Notes: generated by a model not told the origin, from the letters alone. Shown: positions 54,042-63,190, numbered from the stretch's first letter. The stretch: 64,000 nucleotides of DNA from Streptomyces sp. NBC_01485 (GCF_036227125.1 NZ_CP109435.1:682001-746000), one strand, 5' to 3'. Translations and numbers: made by a program.

Positions 54042-55337
54042 TCAGTCGGCTGCCTCGGCCGGGGTCCTGGCCCCGTCCTCGACGGGCGGACCGCCGTCCG
54101 CCGCCCCGTGCAGGGTGGCCCTGCGCAGGCCCGGCATGGCCACGGCCAGGGTCGCCACGCCCGCCAGGCAGACCAGTCCGCCGACGGCCACGGCGCCCGA
54201 GGCCGAGCCCAGTGCGCGCGAGACCAGCCCCGCTTCGACGTTGCCGACCGACGTGCCGGCGGTGGCCTGGGCGAGCCACAGGCTGCCGACCCGGCCCTGG
54301 AGGCGGTCCGGCGTGTAGTGCTGGAGCAGGGCCCGGCGCAGGATCTCCGAGGCCGTGTCGCCGAGGCCCGCGAGCGCCAGGAAGAACAGCGCGAGCCCCA
54401 GGTTCGGGCTGAGTCCGAAGCAGGTGATGGCCACGCCCCACACCGCGACCGCGCCGATCAGGGCCCGTCCGGTGTGGTGCACCCGGCCGGTCCAGCCGCT
54501 GGTCAGCGCCCCGAAGAAGGAGCCGACCGCAGGGGCGGTGTAGAGCAGGCCGACGGTGGACGGGCCGCCGCCGAAGTGCTCGGTGCCGAGCTCCGGGAAG
54601 AGCGCGTACGGCATCGCGAAGACGACCGCGCAGACGTCGATCAGCAGCAGCCCGGCCACCACCTGGTTGCCGCGCAGGAAGCGCAGCCCCTCCCCCATCG
54701 CCTTCAGCGGATGCTGGGCCTCGGCCGGTCCGTCCGGCGGCAGCGCGGGCAGCGGGGCGAGCAGGGCGAGGCCGACGACGTACACGGCCGCGTCGATCGC
54801 GAAGCACATGGCGATGCCCGGCCCCGCGGCGATGACGCCGGCGAGCGAGGGGCCGACCATGCCGCCGAGTTGGGCGGTGAGGGTGGTCAACGCCCCGGCC
54901 GCGGCGAGCTGTCCGGGCGCGACCAGGCTCGGGGTGGCGGCCATCATGGCCGGTGCGCCGAGGCCGCTGATCCCGCCCGCGAGGACGGCGGCGACGTACA
55001 CGAACCACACGTGCGGTTCGGCGAGCGCCGCGTTCACCGCGAGCCCGGCGATCACCACCGCGGTCGACGCCCGGGTCAGCAGCACCACGCGCCGCCGGTC
55101 GGCCCGGTCGGCGAGCAGGCCCCCGGCGACCAGACCGACCAGCAGGGCCAGCCCCAACGCCAGGCTCATCAGGCCGACCTGGACCGAGGACCCGGTCAGG
55201 TCGTAGATCTGCAGGCTCGCCGCGACCGAGGTCAGATGGGTGCCGACCATGGAGATCGCCTGGGTGGCGAACACCAGCCGGTAGTCCCTGCTGGAACGCA
55301 ACGGTGCGACGTCGACGACGACTTCTCCCAGACGCAA
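54042..55337 (-). CDS. EntS-like MFS siderophore exporter
   Basis: 431 aa, TTG start at 55337 with AGGGGA about 5 nt upstream, 9 bp after the salicylate synthase stop. Twelve transmembrane segments. The N-terminus SSRDYRLVFATQAISMVGTHLTSVAASLQIYDLTGSSVQVGLMSL, LLADRADRRRVVLLTRA and the FGGGPSTVGLLYTAPAVGSFFGALTSGW region match the EntS/enterobactin-exporter branch of the major facilitator superfamily. Probable role: proton-driven export of the finished siderophore. Translational neighbour of the salicylate synthase and so under the same iron box. Confidence 0.9.
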   Translation of the reverse strand: MRLGEVVVDVAPLRSSRDYRLVFATQAISMVGTHLTSVAASLQIYDLTGSSVQVGLMSLALGLALLVGLVAGGLLADRADRRRVVLLTRASTAVVIAGLAVNAALAEPHVWFVYVAAVLAGGISGLGAPAMMAATPSLVAPGQLAAAGALTTLTAQLGGMVGPSLAGVIAAGPGIAMCFAIDAAVYVVGLALLAPLPALPPDGPAEAQHPLKAMGEGLRFLRGNQVVAGLLLIDVCAVVFAMPYALFPELGTEHFGGGPSTVGLLYTAPAVGSFFGALTSGWTGRVHHTGRALIGAVAVWGVAITCFGLSPNLGLALFFLALAGLGDTASEILRRALLQHYTPDRLQGRVGSLWLAQATAGTSVGNVEAGLVSRALGSASGAVAVGGLVCLAGVATLAVAMPGLRRATLHGAADGGPPVEDGARTPAEAAD

Positions 55338-55346
55338 CGCGATCCC

Positions 55347-56705
55347 CTAACCCCGCGCGGACGCGCTGTCGGACCGGGTGGACGTGTTGCCGGCCTGCGC
55401 GGGCACGACGTACGGCGCGACGCTGCGCAACTTCTCGCAGGTCTCCTCCAGTTCACGCGCCGGGGTCGAGCCCGCGAGGATGCCGGCGCCCGCCCTGAGC
55501 CAGGTGCGGCCGTCCTCCTCGAACAGGCTGCGCAGCACGAGGGCCGCGTCGAGGTCCCCGGCGCTGCCGGCCATCAGGACGGCTCCGCTGTAGATGCCGC
55601 GCCGGCCGCCCTCGATGCGGGCGATGCAGTCGTAGGCGGGCATCTTGGGGATGCCGGAGGCGGTGACGGCCGGGAACACGGCCCGCAGCACGTCCCAGGC
55701 GGTGGCCCGCTCGGCGAGCCGGCCGTGCACGCTGGAGCCGAGGTGCTGCACACTGCCGCGCTGGCGGACGCTGAGCAGGTCGCGGACCGAGACCGTGCCC
55801 GGGCGGCACACGGTGGCGAGTTCCTCCTCCGCGAGTTTCACGGAGAGGACGTGTTCGGAGATCTCCTTGGGATCGGCGAGGAGTTCGGCGCGCAGCCGCT
55901 CGTCCTCCCGTTCGCCGAAGCCGCGCGCGCGGGTGCCTGCCAGAGGCTGGGTGACGACCTCGCCGTCGGCGCCGACCTCGGCGACGGTCTCGGGGCTGAA
56001 GCCGAGGACCCGGCGCCCGCCGAGGTTCAACAGGAAGGACCGGGCAGGGGTGTTGTGCGACCTGCCGTGCAGATAGGTGCCGACGAAGTCCACCGGGAAG
56101 GGCACCGGCACGGTCCGCGAGAGGATCACCTTCTGCAGCTCGCCGCCGGACCGGATCTCCTCGAGCGCCCGGGCGACCATGCCCGGGTAGCGGCCCTCGG
56201 CGTCCGTGACGTCGACCGGCCGGGGCGCGGCGACGGGTTGGGAGCCGGTCCGCGCGAGTAACGCGAGCAGCGCCTGCAGTGTCTCCTCGTCCACGCTGCG
56301 CACCAGGGCGCTGCCCTGACGGAGCCTCACTTCGCTGTGGGGTACGACGAGATGGAGCAGGTCCGCGTCGCCCGCCCGGTCGGGCCGGCCGGCGTGGAGG
56401 TGGGAGAACTCGAAGGCCATCCACCCGTAGGCGTGCCAGTCCTCGACGTCCATCCCCGCGAGTTGTTCCCGGACCTGGCCCAGCGGGTGCGGGCCGAGCG
56501 TGGTCACGGTCTCGTCGGCGAGCAGCCGTGCGCGCACCCCGGAGCGGGTGACCACGACCTCGCCGAGCACCCCTCCGGCGAACCAGAACTCGCCTTCCCG
56601 CTCATAGACCACGTGCTGGTCGAACAGGTCCGACTCGGCCAGACGCGCGGCCAACTGGACCGGATCTCCCGGAAGTTCCGTCTCCGCGCTCCGATACCGC
56701 AGCAA
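55347..56705 (-). CDS. Salicylate synthase (MbtI/Irp9 type)
   Basis: 452 aa, TTG start at 56705 with GGAGG 7 nt upstream. Chorismate-binding fold: GELQKVILSRTVPVPF, RSFLLNLGGRRVLGFSPETVAEV, PLAGTRARG, SVQHLGSSVHGRLAE, YSGAVLMAG, RTWLRAGAGILAGSTPARELEETCEKL. The combination SVQHLGSSVHG with AGIL..S.P..E.EETCEKL is that of bifunctional salicylate synthases (chorismate to isochorismate to salicylate plus pyruvate) rather than plain isochorismate synthases. No separate isochorismate-pyruvate lyase and no DHB genes (entB/entA) are present, in agreement. It supplies the aryl cap. Confidence 0.93.
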   Translation of the reverse strand: MLRYRSAETELPGDPVQLAARLAESDLFDQHVVYEREGEFWFAGGVLGEVVVTRSGVRARLLADETVTTLGPHPLGQVREQLAGMDVEDWHAYGWMAFEFSHLHAGRPDRAGDADLLHLVVPHSEVRLRQGSALVRSVDEETLQALLALLARTGSQPVAAPRPVDVTDAEGRYPGMVARALEEIRSGGELQKVILSRTVPVPFPVDFVGTYLHGRSHNTPARSFLLNLGGRRVLGFSPETVAEVGADGEVVTQPLAGTRARGFGEREDERLRAELLADPKEISEHVLSVKLAEEELATVCRPGTVSVRDLLSVRQRGSVQHLGSSVHGRLAERATAWDVLRAVFPAVTASGIPKMPAYDCIARIEGGRRGIYSGAVLMAGSAGDLDAALVLRSLFEEDGRTWLRAGAGILAGSTPARELEETCEKLRSVAPYVVPAQAGNTSTRSDSASARG

Positions 56706-56718
56706 GGACCCACCTCCA

Positions 56719-56742
56719 TGGACTTAGGCTAACCTAACCTAA
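56719..56742. promoter_or_regulatory. Iron box between salicylate synthase and salicylate-AMP ligase operons
   Basis: The minus-strand salicylate synthase start is 14 bp away. TTAGGCTAACCTAA (56724-56737) is the exact right two thirds of the iron-box consensus, and the sequence extends by another CCTAA, so two overlapping 19-mers (56719-56737 and 56724-56742) both resemble a box. It could regulate both divergent operons, although the ligase start is about 157 bp away. Confidence 0.85.
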
Positions 56743-56817
56743 TCAGCTACGACCCTAGCCTCCGTCTCGGAGGCGCGTCCAGATCACACGACAGGCTCGC
56801 CTCCGACCGGTCCGCGA

Positions 56818-56841
56818 CCCGCCGCGATCACACGCGGCGGG
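56818..56841. promoter_or_regulatory. Hairpin in the leader of the salicylate-AMP ligase gene
   Basis: CCCGCCGCG (56818-56826) and CGCGGCGGG (56833-56841) are perfect 9-bp arms around ATCACA. It lies 57 bp before the ATG at 56899, within the 193-bp divergent gap. It could be an operator, an attenuator-like leader stem or chance in GC-rich DNA. Confidence 0.4.
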
Positions 56842-56898
56842 GTTGACCCGCACCGATCATCAGGCGAGCCTTTCCGCAACGGCAGGCGGGAGTTGAGC

Positions 56899-58527
56899 AT
56901 GCTCGACGGTTGGGTGCCCTGGCCCGAGTCCCTGGCGGAGCGGTACCGGGCCGAGGGGTTCTGGCAGGGCCGTCCGCTGGACCGGCTGCTGCGGGACCGG
57001 GCCGAGCGCGATCCGGGGCGCACGGCGCTCGTGGACGCGGACGGCGACCGGTGGACGTACGCGGAACTGGACGCGCGCGCCGACCGCACAGCCGCCGGCC
57101 TCCGCCGCCTCGGCATCGGCACGGGCGACCGGGTAGTCGTCCAACTCCCCAACACCGACGCCTTCGTGGTGCTGTTCTTCGCGCTGCTGCGGGCGGGCGC
57201 GGTGCCCGTCCTGACGCTGCCCGCGCACCGCGAGAGCGAGATCGTGCACGTCGCCGGGACCGCGGGCGCCGTCGCGTACGCCATCCCCGACGTGCACGAC
57301 CGCTTCGACCACCGCACGCTCGCCCGCGCCCTGCGCAAGGCGGTGCCCTCCGTCGCGCACGTCCTGGTGGCCGGGGACCCGGCGGAGTTCACCGCCCTCG
57401 CGGACGTCGACGCCGCGCCCTGCCCGCTGCCGGTGCCGGACCCGTCCGACGTGGCGGTGCTGCTGCTGTCCGGCGGCACCACCGGCAAGCCGAAGCTGAT
57501 CCCGCGCACGCACGACGACTACGCCTACAACGTCCGGGCCAGCGCGGAGGTCTGCGGCTTCGACGAGACGACCGTGTACCTGGTGGTGCTGCCCACCGCG
57601 CACAACTTCGCCCTCGCCTGCCCCGGGCTGCTGGGCACCCTTCTGGCCGGCGGCACGGTCGTCCTCTCCCCGACCCCCAGTCCCGAGGACGCCTTCGCGC
57701 TGGTCGAGCGGGAGGGGGTCACCGCCACGGCCGTCGTCCCGCCGATCGCGCTGCTCTGGCTGGACGCGGTGGAGTGGGAGGACGCCGACCTGTCCTCGCT
57801 GCGGCTGCTCCAGGTCGGCGGCTCCAAGCTGGGCGCCGAGCCCGCCGCCCGGGTCCGGCCCGCCCTCGGCTGCACCCTCCAGCAGGTCTTCGGCATGGCC
57901 GAGGGACTGCTCAACTACACGCGCCTGAACGACCCCGAGGAGCTGGTGCTGCACACCCAGGGCCGGCCGCTCTCCCCCGGCGACGAGATCAGGGTCGTCG
58001 ACCCGGACGGCCACGACGTACCGCCCGGCGCCACCGGCGAGCTGCTCACCCGTGGCCCCTACACCCTGCGCGGCTACTACCGGGCGCCCGAGCACAACGC
58101 CCGCTCCTTCACCCCGGACGGCTTCTACCGCACCGGCGACCTCGTCCGGGTGCTGCCCTCGGGCCATCTCGTCGTCGAGGGGCGGGAGAAGGACCAGATC
58201 AACCGGGGCGGCGACAAGATCTCCGCCGAGGAGCTGGAGAACCACCTCCTCGCCCACCCCGGCGTGCACGACGCGGCCGTGGTCGGCATGCCCGACGCGA
58301 CGCTCGGCGAACGCACCTGCGCCTATCTCGTGCCGCGCGGACAGGCCCCGACCCAACGGGAGTTGTCGGCGTTCCTCACCGAACGCGGCGTGGCCGCCTA
58401 CAAGTTGCCCGACCGGGTGGAACTCACCGACACCCTCCCCCGCACCTCCGTCGGGAAGACCGACAAGAAGGCGCTGGGGCACCGGATCACCGAACTCCTG
58501 CGCGCGGAGGGCCCCGTTGGCGGCTGA
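56899..58527 (+). CDS. Salicylate-AMP ligase (DhbE/MbtA/YbtE family)
   Basis: 542 aa, ATG 56899 with GGGAG 6 nt upstream. Stand-alone aryl adenylating enzyme: P-loop [18 protein letters not shown], aryl pocket [24 protein letters not shown], hinge [20 protein letters not shown] and the C-terminal catalytic lysine in [11 protein letters not shown]. In DhbE the aryl pocket has S240 and V337. Here the aligned residues are Cys (HNFALAC) and Leu (GLLNYT), the substitutions reported for salicylate-specific members such as YbtE and PchD. It activates salicylate and loads the ArCP at the N-terminus of the NRPS at 33697-37194. Its stop lies inside the permease gene start. Confidence 0.94.
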   Translation: MLDGWVPWPESLAERYRAEGFWQGRPLDRLLRDRAERDPGRTALVDADGDRWTYAELDARADRTAAGLRRLGIGTGDRVVVQLPNTDAFVVLFFALLRAGAVPVLTLPAHRESEIVHVAGTAGAVAYAIPDVHDRFDHRTLARALRKAVPSVAHVLVAGDPAEFTALADVDAAPCPLPVPDPSDVAVLLLSGGTTGKPKLIPRTHDDYAYNVRASAEVCGFDETTVYLVVLPTAHNFALACPGLLGTLLAGGTVVLSPTPSPEDAFALVEREGVTATAVVPPIALLWLDAVEWEDADLSSLRLLQVGGSKLGAEPAARVRPALGCTLQQVFGMAEGLLNYTRLNDPEELVLHTQGRPLSPGDEIRVVDPDGHDVPPGATGELLTRGPYTLRGYYRAPEHNARSFTPDGFYRTGDLVRVLPSGHLVVEGREKDQINRGGDKISAEELENHLLAHPGVHDAAVVGMPDATLGERTCAYLVPRGQAPTQRELSAFLTERGVAAYKLPDRVELTDTLPRTSVGKTDKKALGHRITELLRAEGPVGG

Positions 58528-59578
58528 TCCGGGCGGCGCCACCGCCACCGTACGACCACCTGGGCGACCGCCCGGGCGCGGCCGGGCCGCCACCCGCACC
58601 CTCGCCGTGCTCGGCTCGCTGCTCCTGCTGCTCGTGGCCGTGCTGCTCAGCCTGGCGGTCGGCTCGCGCTCGCTGGCGCCGTCCACCGTGCTGGACGCCC
58701 TGCTGCACGACGACGGGTCGATCGCGGCGTCCGTGGTGTGGGACGTACGGGTGCCCCGCACCGTCGCCGGCGTCGCGGCCGGCGCCGCCCTCGGTGTCGC
58801 GGGCGCCCTGATCCAGGCGCTGACCCGCAACCCGCTGGCCGATCCCGGGCTGCTCGGCATCAACGCGGGCGCCGCCACCGGGGTGGTGTTCGCCCTCACC
58901 GCGTTGGGCCTGACCAGCACGTGGGCGTCGGTGTGGTTCGCGATGGCCGGCGCGGTGGTCGCCGGACTGCTCGCCTACTCGCTGGCCTCCGGCGGGCGCG
59001 GCGGGGCCACCCCGGAACGGCTCGCGCTGGGCGGGGCCGTGGTCACCGCCGTGTTCACCGGCGTCGGCCAGACGCTGATGCTGCTCGACGCCCAGGCGCT
59101 GGACCAACTGCGCTTCTGGAGCGTGGGCTCGCTCGCCCGCGCCGACGGCGAAACGCTCGCCGCCCTCATGCCGTTCGTCGGAGCCGGCCTGCTGCTGGCC
59201 CTGTCGCTGGTGCGGCCGCTGAACGCGATGGCGCTCGGCGACGAGTCCGCCCGCGCCCTGGGCGCCCACCTGAACCGGACCCGCTTCCTGGGGCTGCTGG
59301 CGGTGACGCTGCTGTGCGGCGCGGCGACCTCGGCCGTCGGCCCGCTGGTCTTCGTCGGCCTCGCCGTCCCTCACGTGGCCCGCATGATCGCGGGCGCCGA
59401 CCAGCGCTGGACGCTGCCGCTGTCCATGCTGCTCGCGCCCTCGCTGCTGCTGCTCGCCGACGTCCTCGGCCGGGTCGTCGTACGCCCCGACGAGCTCGAC
59501 GCGGGCGTGGTCACGGCGGTGGTCGGCGCCCCGGTGTTCATCGCGCTGGTCCGCCACCGCAGAGTGGTGGCGGTGTGA
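58517..59578 (+). CDS. FecCD-family siderophore ABC permease (first subunit)
   Basis: 353 aa. TTG 58517 with GGAGG 6 nt upstream overlaps the ligase stop by 11 bp, so translation is coupled. About ten transmembrane helices. Family motifs: [46 protein letters not shown] and the ATPase-contact loop [16 protein letters not shown], then [16 protein letters not shown]. It should form a heterodimeric channel with the next gene product for uptake of the ferric siderophore. Confidence 0.94.
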   Translation: MAADPGGATATVRPPGRPPGRGRAATRTLAVLGSLLLLLVAVLLSLAVGSRSLAPSTVLDALLHDDGSIAASVVWDVRVPRTVAGVAAGAALGVAGALIQALTRNPLADPGLLGINAGAATGVVFALTALGLTSTWASVWFAMAGAVVAGLLAYSLASGGRGGATPERLALGGAVVTAVFTGVGQTLMLLDAQALDQLRFWSVGSLARADGETLAALMPFVGAGLLLALSLVRPLNAMALGDESARALGAHLNRTRFLGLLAVTLLCGAATSAVGPLVFVGLAVPHVARMIAGADQRWTLPLSMLLAPSLLLLADVLGRVVVRPDELDAGVVTAVVGAPVFIALVRHRRVVAV

Positions 59579-60654
59579 CGGTGACCGGCCCGCCCACGGA
59601 GACCGCGCCCACCGCCCGCCGGGCCCGGGTCGTCCGCAGCCGCTCCCACCGCCTCTCGGTGCGGGTGGAGGTCCGGGCGTTCACGGTCTGTCTCGTGGTG
59701 CTCGCCCTCACCGCCGGGATCGGCGTCCTCGCCCTGGGCACCGGCGAGTACCCGGTCTCCCCGGCGGACGTGGTGCGCACCCTGCTGGGCAACGGCAGCA
59801 GGCGCACGGACTTCGTGGTGAACCAGCTACGGCTGCCCCGGCTGCTGACCGGCATCCTGGTGGGGGCCGCGCTCGGGCTCAGCGGAGCCCTCTTCCAGAG
59901 CCTGACCCGCAACCCGCTGGGCAGCCCGGACCTCGTCGGCTTCACCTACGGCTCGGCCACCGGCGGTCTGCTCGTCGTGCTGACCGTGGGCGGCACCGGC
60001 GGGCAGATCGCGGCGGGCGCGGTGGGCGGCGGCCTGCTCACCGCCCTGCTGGTGTACGTCCTCGCCTGGCGGCACGGCATCCACGGCTACCGCCTCGTCC
60101 TGGTCGGCATCGGGGTGAGCGCCCTGCTCCAGGGGGTCAACGCCTATCTGCTCGCCAAGGCCCGTTTCACGCAGGCCGCGCAGGCCATGGTGTGGCTCAA
60201 CGGCAGCCTCAACGGCCGGGGTTGGCAGGACGTCCGGCCCGTCGCCCTCGGGCTCCTCGTGCTGCTGCCGCTCGTCGCGCCGGCGGCGGGCCGGCTGAAG
60301 GTCCTGGAGATGGGCGACGACGTGGCGGGCGGCCTCGGGGTGCCCGTGCAGCGCACCCGCCTGGCGTTGCTGGTGCTGGCCACGGCGGCCTGCGCGGTGG
60401 CCACGGCGGCGGCCGGCCCGATCCCGTTCGTGGCCCTCATCGCCCCCCAGCTGGCCCGCCGCCTCACCCGTGTCGCCGGCCCCAACCCGGCCGCCGCCAC
60501 CTGCACCGGCGCGCTGCTCGTCGTCAGCGCGGACTTCGCGTCCCAACGCGTCCACGAGGCGGCCCAGTTGCCGGTGGGCGTGGTGACGGCGGTGGTCGGC
60601 GGGCTGTATCTGGGGCTGCTGCTGCGCCGCCAGCGGCGGGCCGGGCGGATCTGA
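59575..60654 (+). CDS. FecCD-family siderophore ABC permease (second subunit)
   Basis: 359 aa. GTG 59575 overlaps the previous stop by 4 bp (GTGA). Same fold: VNQLRLPRLLTGILVGAALGLSGALFQSLTRNPLGSPDLVGFTYGS, the coupling loop GDDVAGGLGVPVQRTR and GPIPFVALIAPQLARRL. Siderophore permease pairs are normally followed by a FepC/FhuC-type ATPase gene. Here a terminator and a convergent MFS gene follow instead, so the ATPase must come from elsewhere in the genome. Confidence 0.94.
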   Translation: MTVTGPPTETAPTARRARVVRSRSHRLSVRVEVRAFTVCLVVLALTAGIGVLALGTGEYPVSPADVVRTLLGNGSRRTDFVVNQLRLPRLLTGILVGAALGLSGALFQSLTRNPLGSPDLVGFTYGSATGGLLVVLTVGGTGGQIAAGAVGGGLLTALLVYVLAWRHGIHGYRLVLVGIGVSALLQGVNAYLLAKARFTQAAQAMVWLNGSLNGRGWQDVRPVALGLLVLLPLVAPAAGRLKVLEMGDDVAGGLGVPVQRTRLALLVLATAACAVATAAAGPIPFVALIAPQLARRLTRVAGPNPAAATCTGALLVVSADFASQRVHEAAQLPVGVVTAVVGGLYLGLLLRRQRRAGRI

Positions 60655-60657
60655 GGC

Positions 60658-60690
60658 GGCAGGCCGCCGGAGGGCCTCCGGCAGCCTGCC
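60658..60690. terminator. Bidirectional hairpin terminator at the right edge of the siderophore locus
   Basis: GGCAGGCCGCCGGAGG (60658-60673) and CCTCCGGCAGCCTGCC (60675-60690) pair with one mismatch. It lies between the second permease gene (+) and the MFS gene (-), 3 bp after the permease stop. Confidence 0.82.
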
Positions 60691-60699
60691 GTGGGTGAA

Positions 60700-63057
60700 C
60701 TACGCGTCGGCGTGGGCGAGTTCTATGTCGTGGTCGTCCACGTCGCCGCCGCCGAGGCTGACGCCGGTCGCCCGGGGCGGATAGCCGGTCGCGATGACGG
60801 TGTACGGGCCGCCGTCCAGGTCGGAGAACGCGTACGCCCCGTCGCGCCCGGTCCTGGCGGTCGCGACGACGTTCCCCGCGGCGTCGACCAGGGTCACCCG
60901 CGCGTCGCCCAGCGGAGCGCCCGCGCCGCGCACGGTGCCCCGCACCTGCGCGCCGGCCCGCAGCTCCACGTCGACCCGGGTGACACCGGTGACGCGGATC
61001 TCCACGGGCAGGGCCAGCGGGCGGTGCTTGGGCGAGCTGACCGCGAGGGTCACGGGCCCGGGCACCAGGTCGGCGACGGAGAACTCGCCTATGCCGTCGG
61101 TCTGCGTGGTGGCCAGCACGTCGCCGCGGACGTCGGTGAGGATGACCACCGCCCCGGCGACCGGCACCCCGCCGTCCGCGGTCCGCACCACACCGGCCAG
61201 CCCGCTGGAACCGCTGAGCAGCACGTCGTACGTCACCGGCGTCGCCCCGACCACCACCGTCGTCGCCTGCGGCTGATGGCCGTCGGCGGAGGCGATGAGC
61301 ACGTACGTGCCCTCCCCGGGCGCCTCGACGGCGTAGACGCCGTCCGCCTCGGCGACCGCCCGGCTCAACTGCCGTCCGTCCAGCGAGATCAGCGTCACCG
61401 CCGCCCCGCCCACCGGCACGCCCTCCGCGCCCCGCACCTGCCCGCGCACCGGGTGCCCGCCACCGGCCGGACCGCCATCGCCCGGACGGCCGTCGGTCAG
61501 CCCCGGCACCGTCGCCACGAGCTCCGCGACGGCGCGGGCCAGCGGCACGGCGAGGGCGGCGCCCACCGCCTGCTCGTCCGGTGCGCCGGCCTGTTCCACG
61601 GCCACCGGCTCCGTGACGGTCTCCTTGGCCGCCGTCCGCTGCCGCGGGAGGAACGCGGCGACGAGAAGCGCGAGGAGTGCCGCGCCCGCGCCGACGGCCA
61701 TGACGACCTTGAAGCTGTTCTCCGAGGGCAGCACGGTGGTGCCGAAGGGGGTGGTCATCCGGGCCAGGATCACACCGGCGACGGCGCTGGCACTGGTGGT
61801 GCCGATGGACCGCATCAGGGTGTTGAGGCTGTTCGCGGCGGCCGTCTCGGAGGGGTCCACTGCGCCCATGATGAGCGCGGGCATGGCCCCGTAGCCGAAC
61901 CCGATGCCGGCGCCGACGACGCAGGAGACCAGGACGAGCTGCCACACCGCGTCCATCAGCACGATGCCGAGGCCGTAGCCCACGGCGACGACGACGGCGC
62001 CCAGCATCAGCGTCACCTTCGGGCCCCGCGCCTTGGAGACCAGCGCGGAGAGGGGCGCGGTGGCCATCATCACCAGCCCCGTGGGGGCCATGACCAGGCC
62101 GACGGCCAGTAGCGACCTACCCAGACCGTAGCCCGTCGCCTCGGGCAGTCGCAGGAGTCGGGGCAGGACCAGGGACATCGCGAACATGGAGAAACCGAAG
62201 GCCGTCGAGGCGAGGTCGGTCACCAGCACCTGACGGCGGGCGGTGGTCCGCAGGTCCACCAGGGGGTCCCCGACCCGCAGTTCGAACAGGCCCCACAGCA
62301 GCAGGACGACGACCGCCGCGCCGAAGAGCCCGAGGGTGGTGGCGCTGCCCCAGCCCCAGTCGGCCCCCTTGGAGATCGCCAGCAGCAGACAGACCAGCCC
62401 GGCCGCCATGCCGAGAGCGCCGACCAGGTCGAAGCGTCCGCCCGAGCGCACCTTCGACTCGGGCACGAACAGCGGGACGAGCACGACGGCGACCACACCG
62501 AGGGCGGCCGACGTCCAGAACAGCATGTGCCAGTCGAAGTGGTCCGCGATGAGCGCGGCGGCGGGCAGCCCCAAGGCGCCGCCGACGCCGAGGGAGGCGC
62601 TCATGAGGGCGGTCGCCGAACCGAGCCGCTCGGCGGGCAGTTCGTCGCGCATGATGCTGATGCCGAGCGGGACGACCCCGCAGGCGAGTCCTTGCAGGCC
62701 CCGGCCCACGATCATCAGCGGGAGCCCGTCGCTGAGGGCGGCCGTGACCGATCCGGCGATCAGCGGGAACAGGCTGACCAGCAGCATGCGGCGCTTGCCG
62801 TACATGTCGCCGAGCCGGCCCATGACGGGGGTGGCGACGGCGGCCGCGAGAAGCGTGGCGGTGACCGCCCAGACGGCGTCCGAGGCCGGGGCGTCCAGCA
62901 GCTTCGGCAGCTCCGGGACGATCGGGATCACCAGGGTCTGCATCAGCGAGACCACGATCCCGCCGAAGGCGAGCACCGCCACGACGAGGCCGGGCCGCGG
63001 TGCGGCAGGCCCCTCCCCCGTCTCCGTCTCCGCAGACCGGGGTTGCGCATGGGACAT
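60700..63057 (-). CDS. DHA2-type MFS transporter with C-terminal carboxypeptidase-regulatory repeats
   Basis: 785 aa, ATG 63057 with GGAGG 8 nt upstream. Residues 20-470 are a 14-helix drug:H+ antiporter: GRLGDMYGKRRMLLVSL (motif A), VGRGLQGLACGVVPLGISI, LGVGGALGLPAAALIADHFDWHMLFW (motif C). After a linker rich in Ala/Glu/Val come about three CarboxypepD_reg/CnaB-like beta-sandwich repeats (about 540-785; GAAVTLISLDGRQLSRAVAEADGVYAVEAPG, GAVVILTDVRGDVLATTQTDGIGEFSV, DARVTLVDAAGNVVATARTGRDGAYAF). Efflux of a drug-like compound is expected. The repeat tail is an unusual appendage. It might help export the siderophore or simply flank the locus. Confidence 0.88.
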   Translation of the reverse strand: MSHAQPRSAETETGEGPAAPRPGLVVAVLAFGGIVVSLMQTLVIPIVPELPKLLDAPASDAVWAVTATLLAAAVATPVMGRLGDMYGKRRMLLVSLFPLIAGSVTAALSDGLPLMIVGRGLQGLACGVVPLGISIMRDELPAERLGSATALMSASLGVGGALGLPAAALIADHFDWHMLFWTSAALGVVAVVLVPLFVPESKVRSGGRFDLVGALGMAAGLVCLLLAISKGADWGWGSATTLGLFGAAVVVLLLWGLFELRVGDPLVDLRTTARRQVLVTDLASTAFGFSMFAMSLVLPRLLRLPEATGYGLGRSLLAVGLVMAPTGLVMMATAPLSALVSKARGPKVTLMLGAVVVAVGYGLGIVLMDAVWQLVLVSCVVGAGIGFGYGAMPALIMGAVDPSETAAANSLNTLMRSIGTTSASAVAGVILARMTTPFGTTVLPSENSFKVVMAVGAGAALLALLVAAFLPRQRTAAKETVTEPVAVEQAGAPDEQAVGAALAVPLARAVAELVATVPGLTDGRPGDGGPAGGGHPVRGQVRGAEGVPVGGAAVTLISLDGRQLSRAVAEADGVYAVEAPGEGTYVLIASADGHQPQATTVVVGATPVTYDVLLSGSSGLAGVVRTADGGVPVAGAVVILTDVRGDVLATTQTDGIGEFSVADLVPGPVTLAVSSPKHRPLALPVEIRVTGVTRVDVELRAGAQVRGTVRGAGAPLGDARVTLVDAAGNVVATARTGRDGAYAFSDLDGGPYTVIATGYPPRATGVSLGGGDVDDHDIELAHADA

Positions 63058-63190
63058 AGTCGGGGCCTCCGTGGGGGATGCGGTTCTGCACGACTGCGGA
63101 GCATCGTATGCCCACTTGATTGACTCAAGCAGCTAGCGCTTTCGGTGCGCGGAGCCTGAAGAAACCGGGCAGAAGGAGCAGGCAGAAGGG

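Noticed and set aside
55347..56705. Isochorismate synthase for a 2,3-dihydroxybenzoate (catechol) cap
   Set aside because: No isochorismatase or DHB dehydrogenase gene is present, the motifs are of the salicylate synthase type, and the ligase pocket has the salicylate-type Cys and Leu.
56759..56773. Short dyad CCTCCG-TCT-CGGAGG as a terminator or operator
   Set aside because: Six-base arms in GC-rich DNA are expected by chance, and its position gives no further support.
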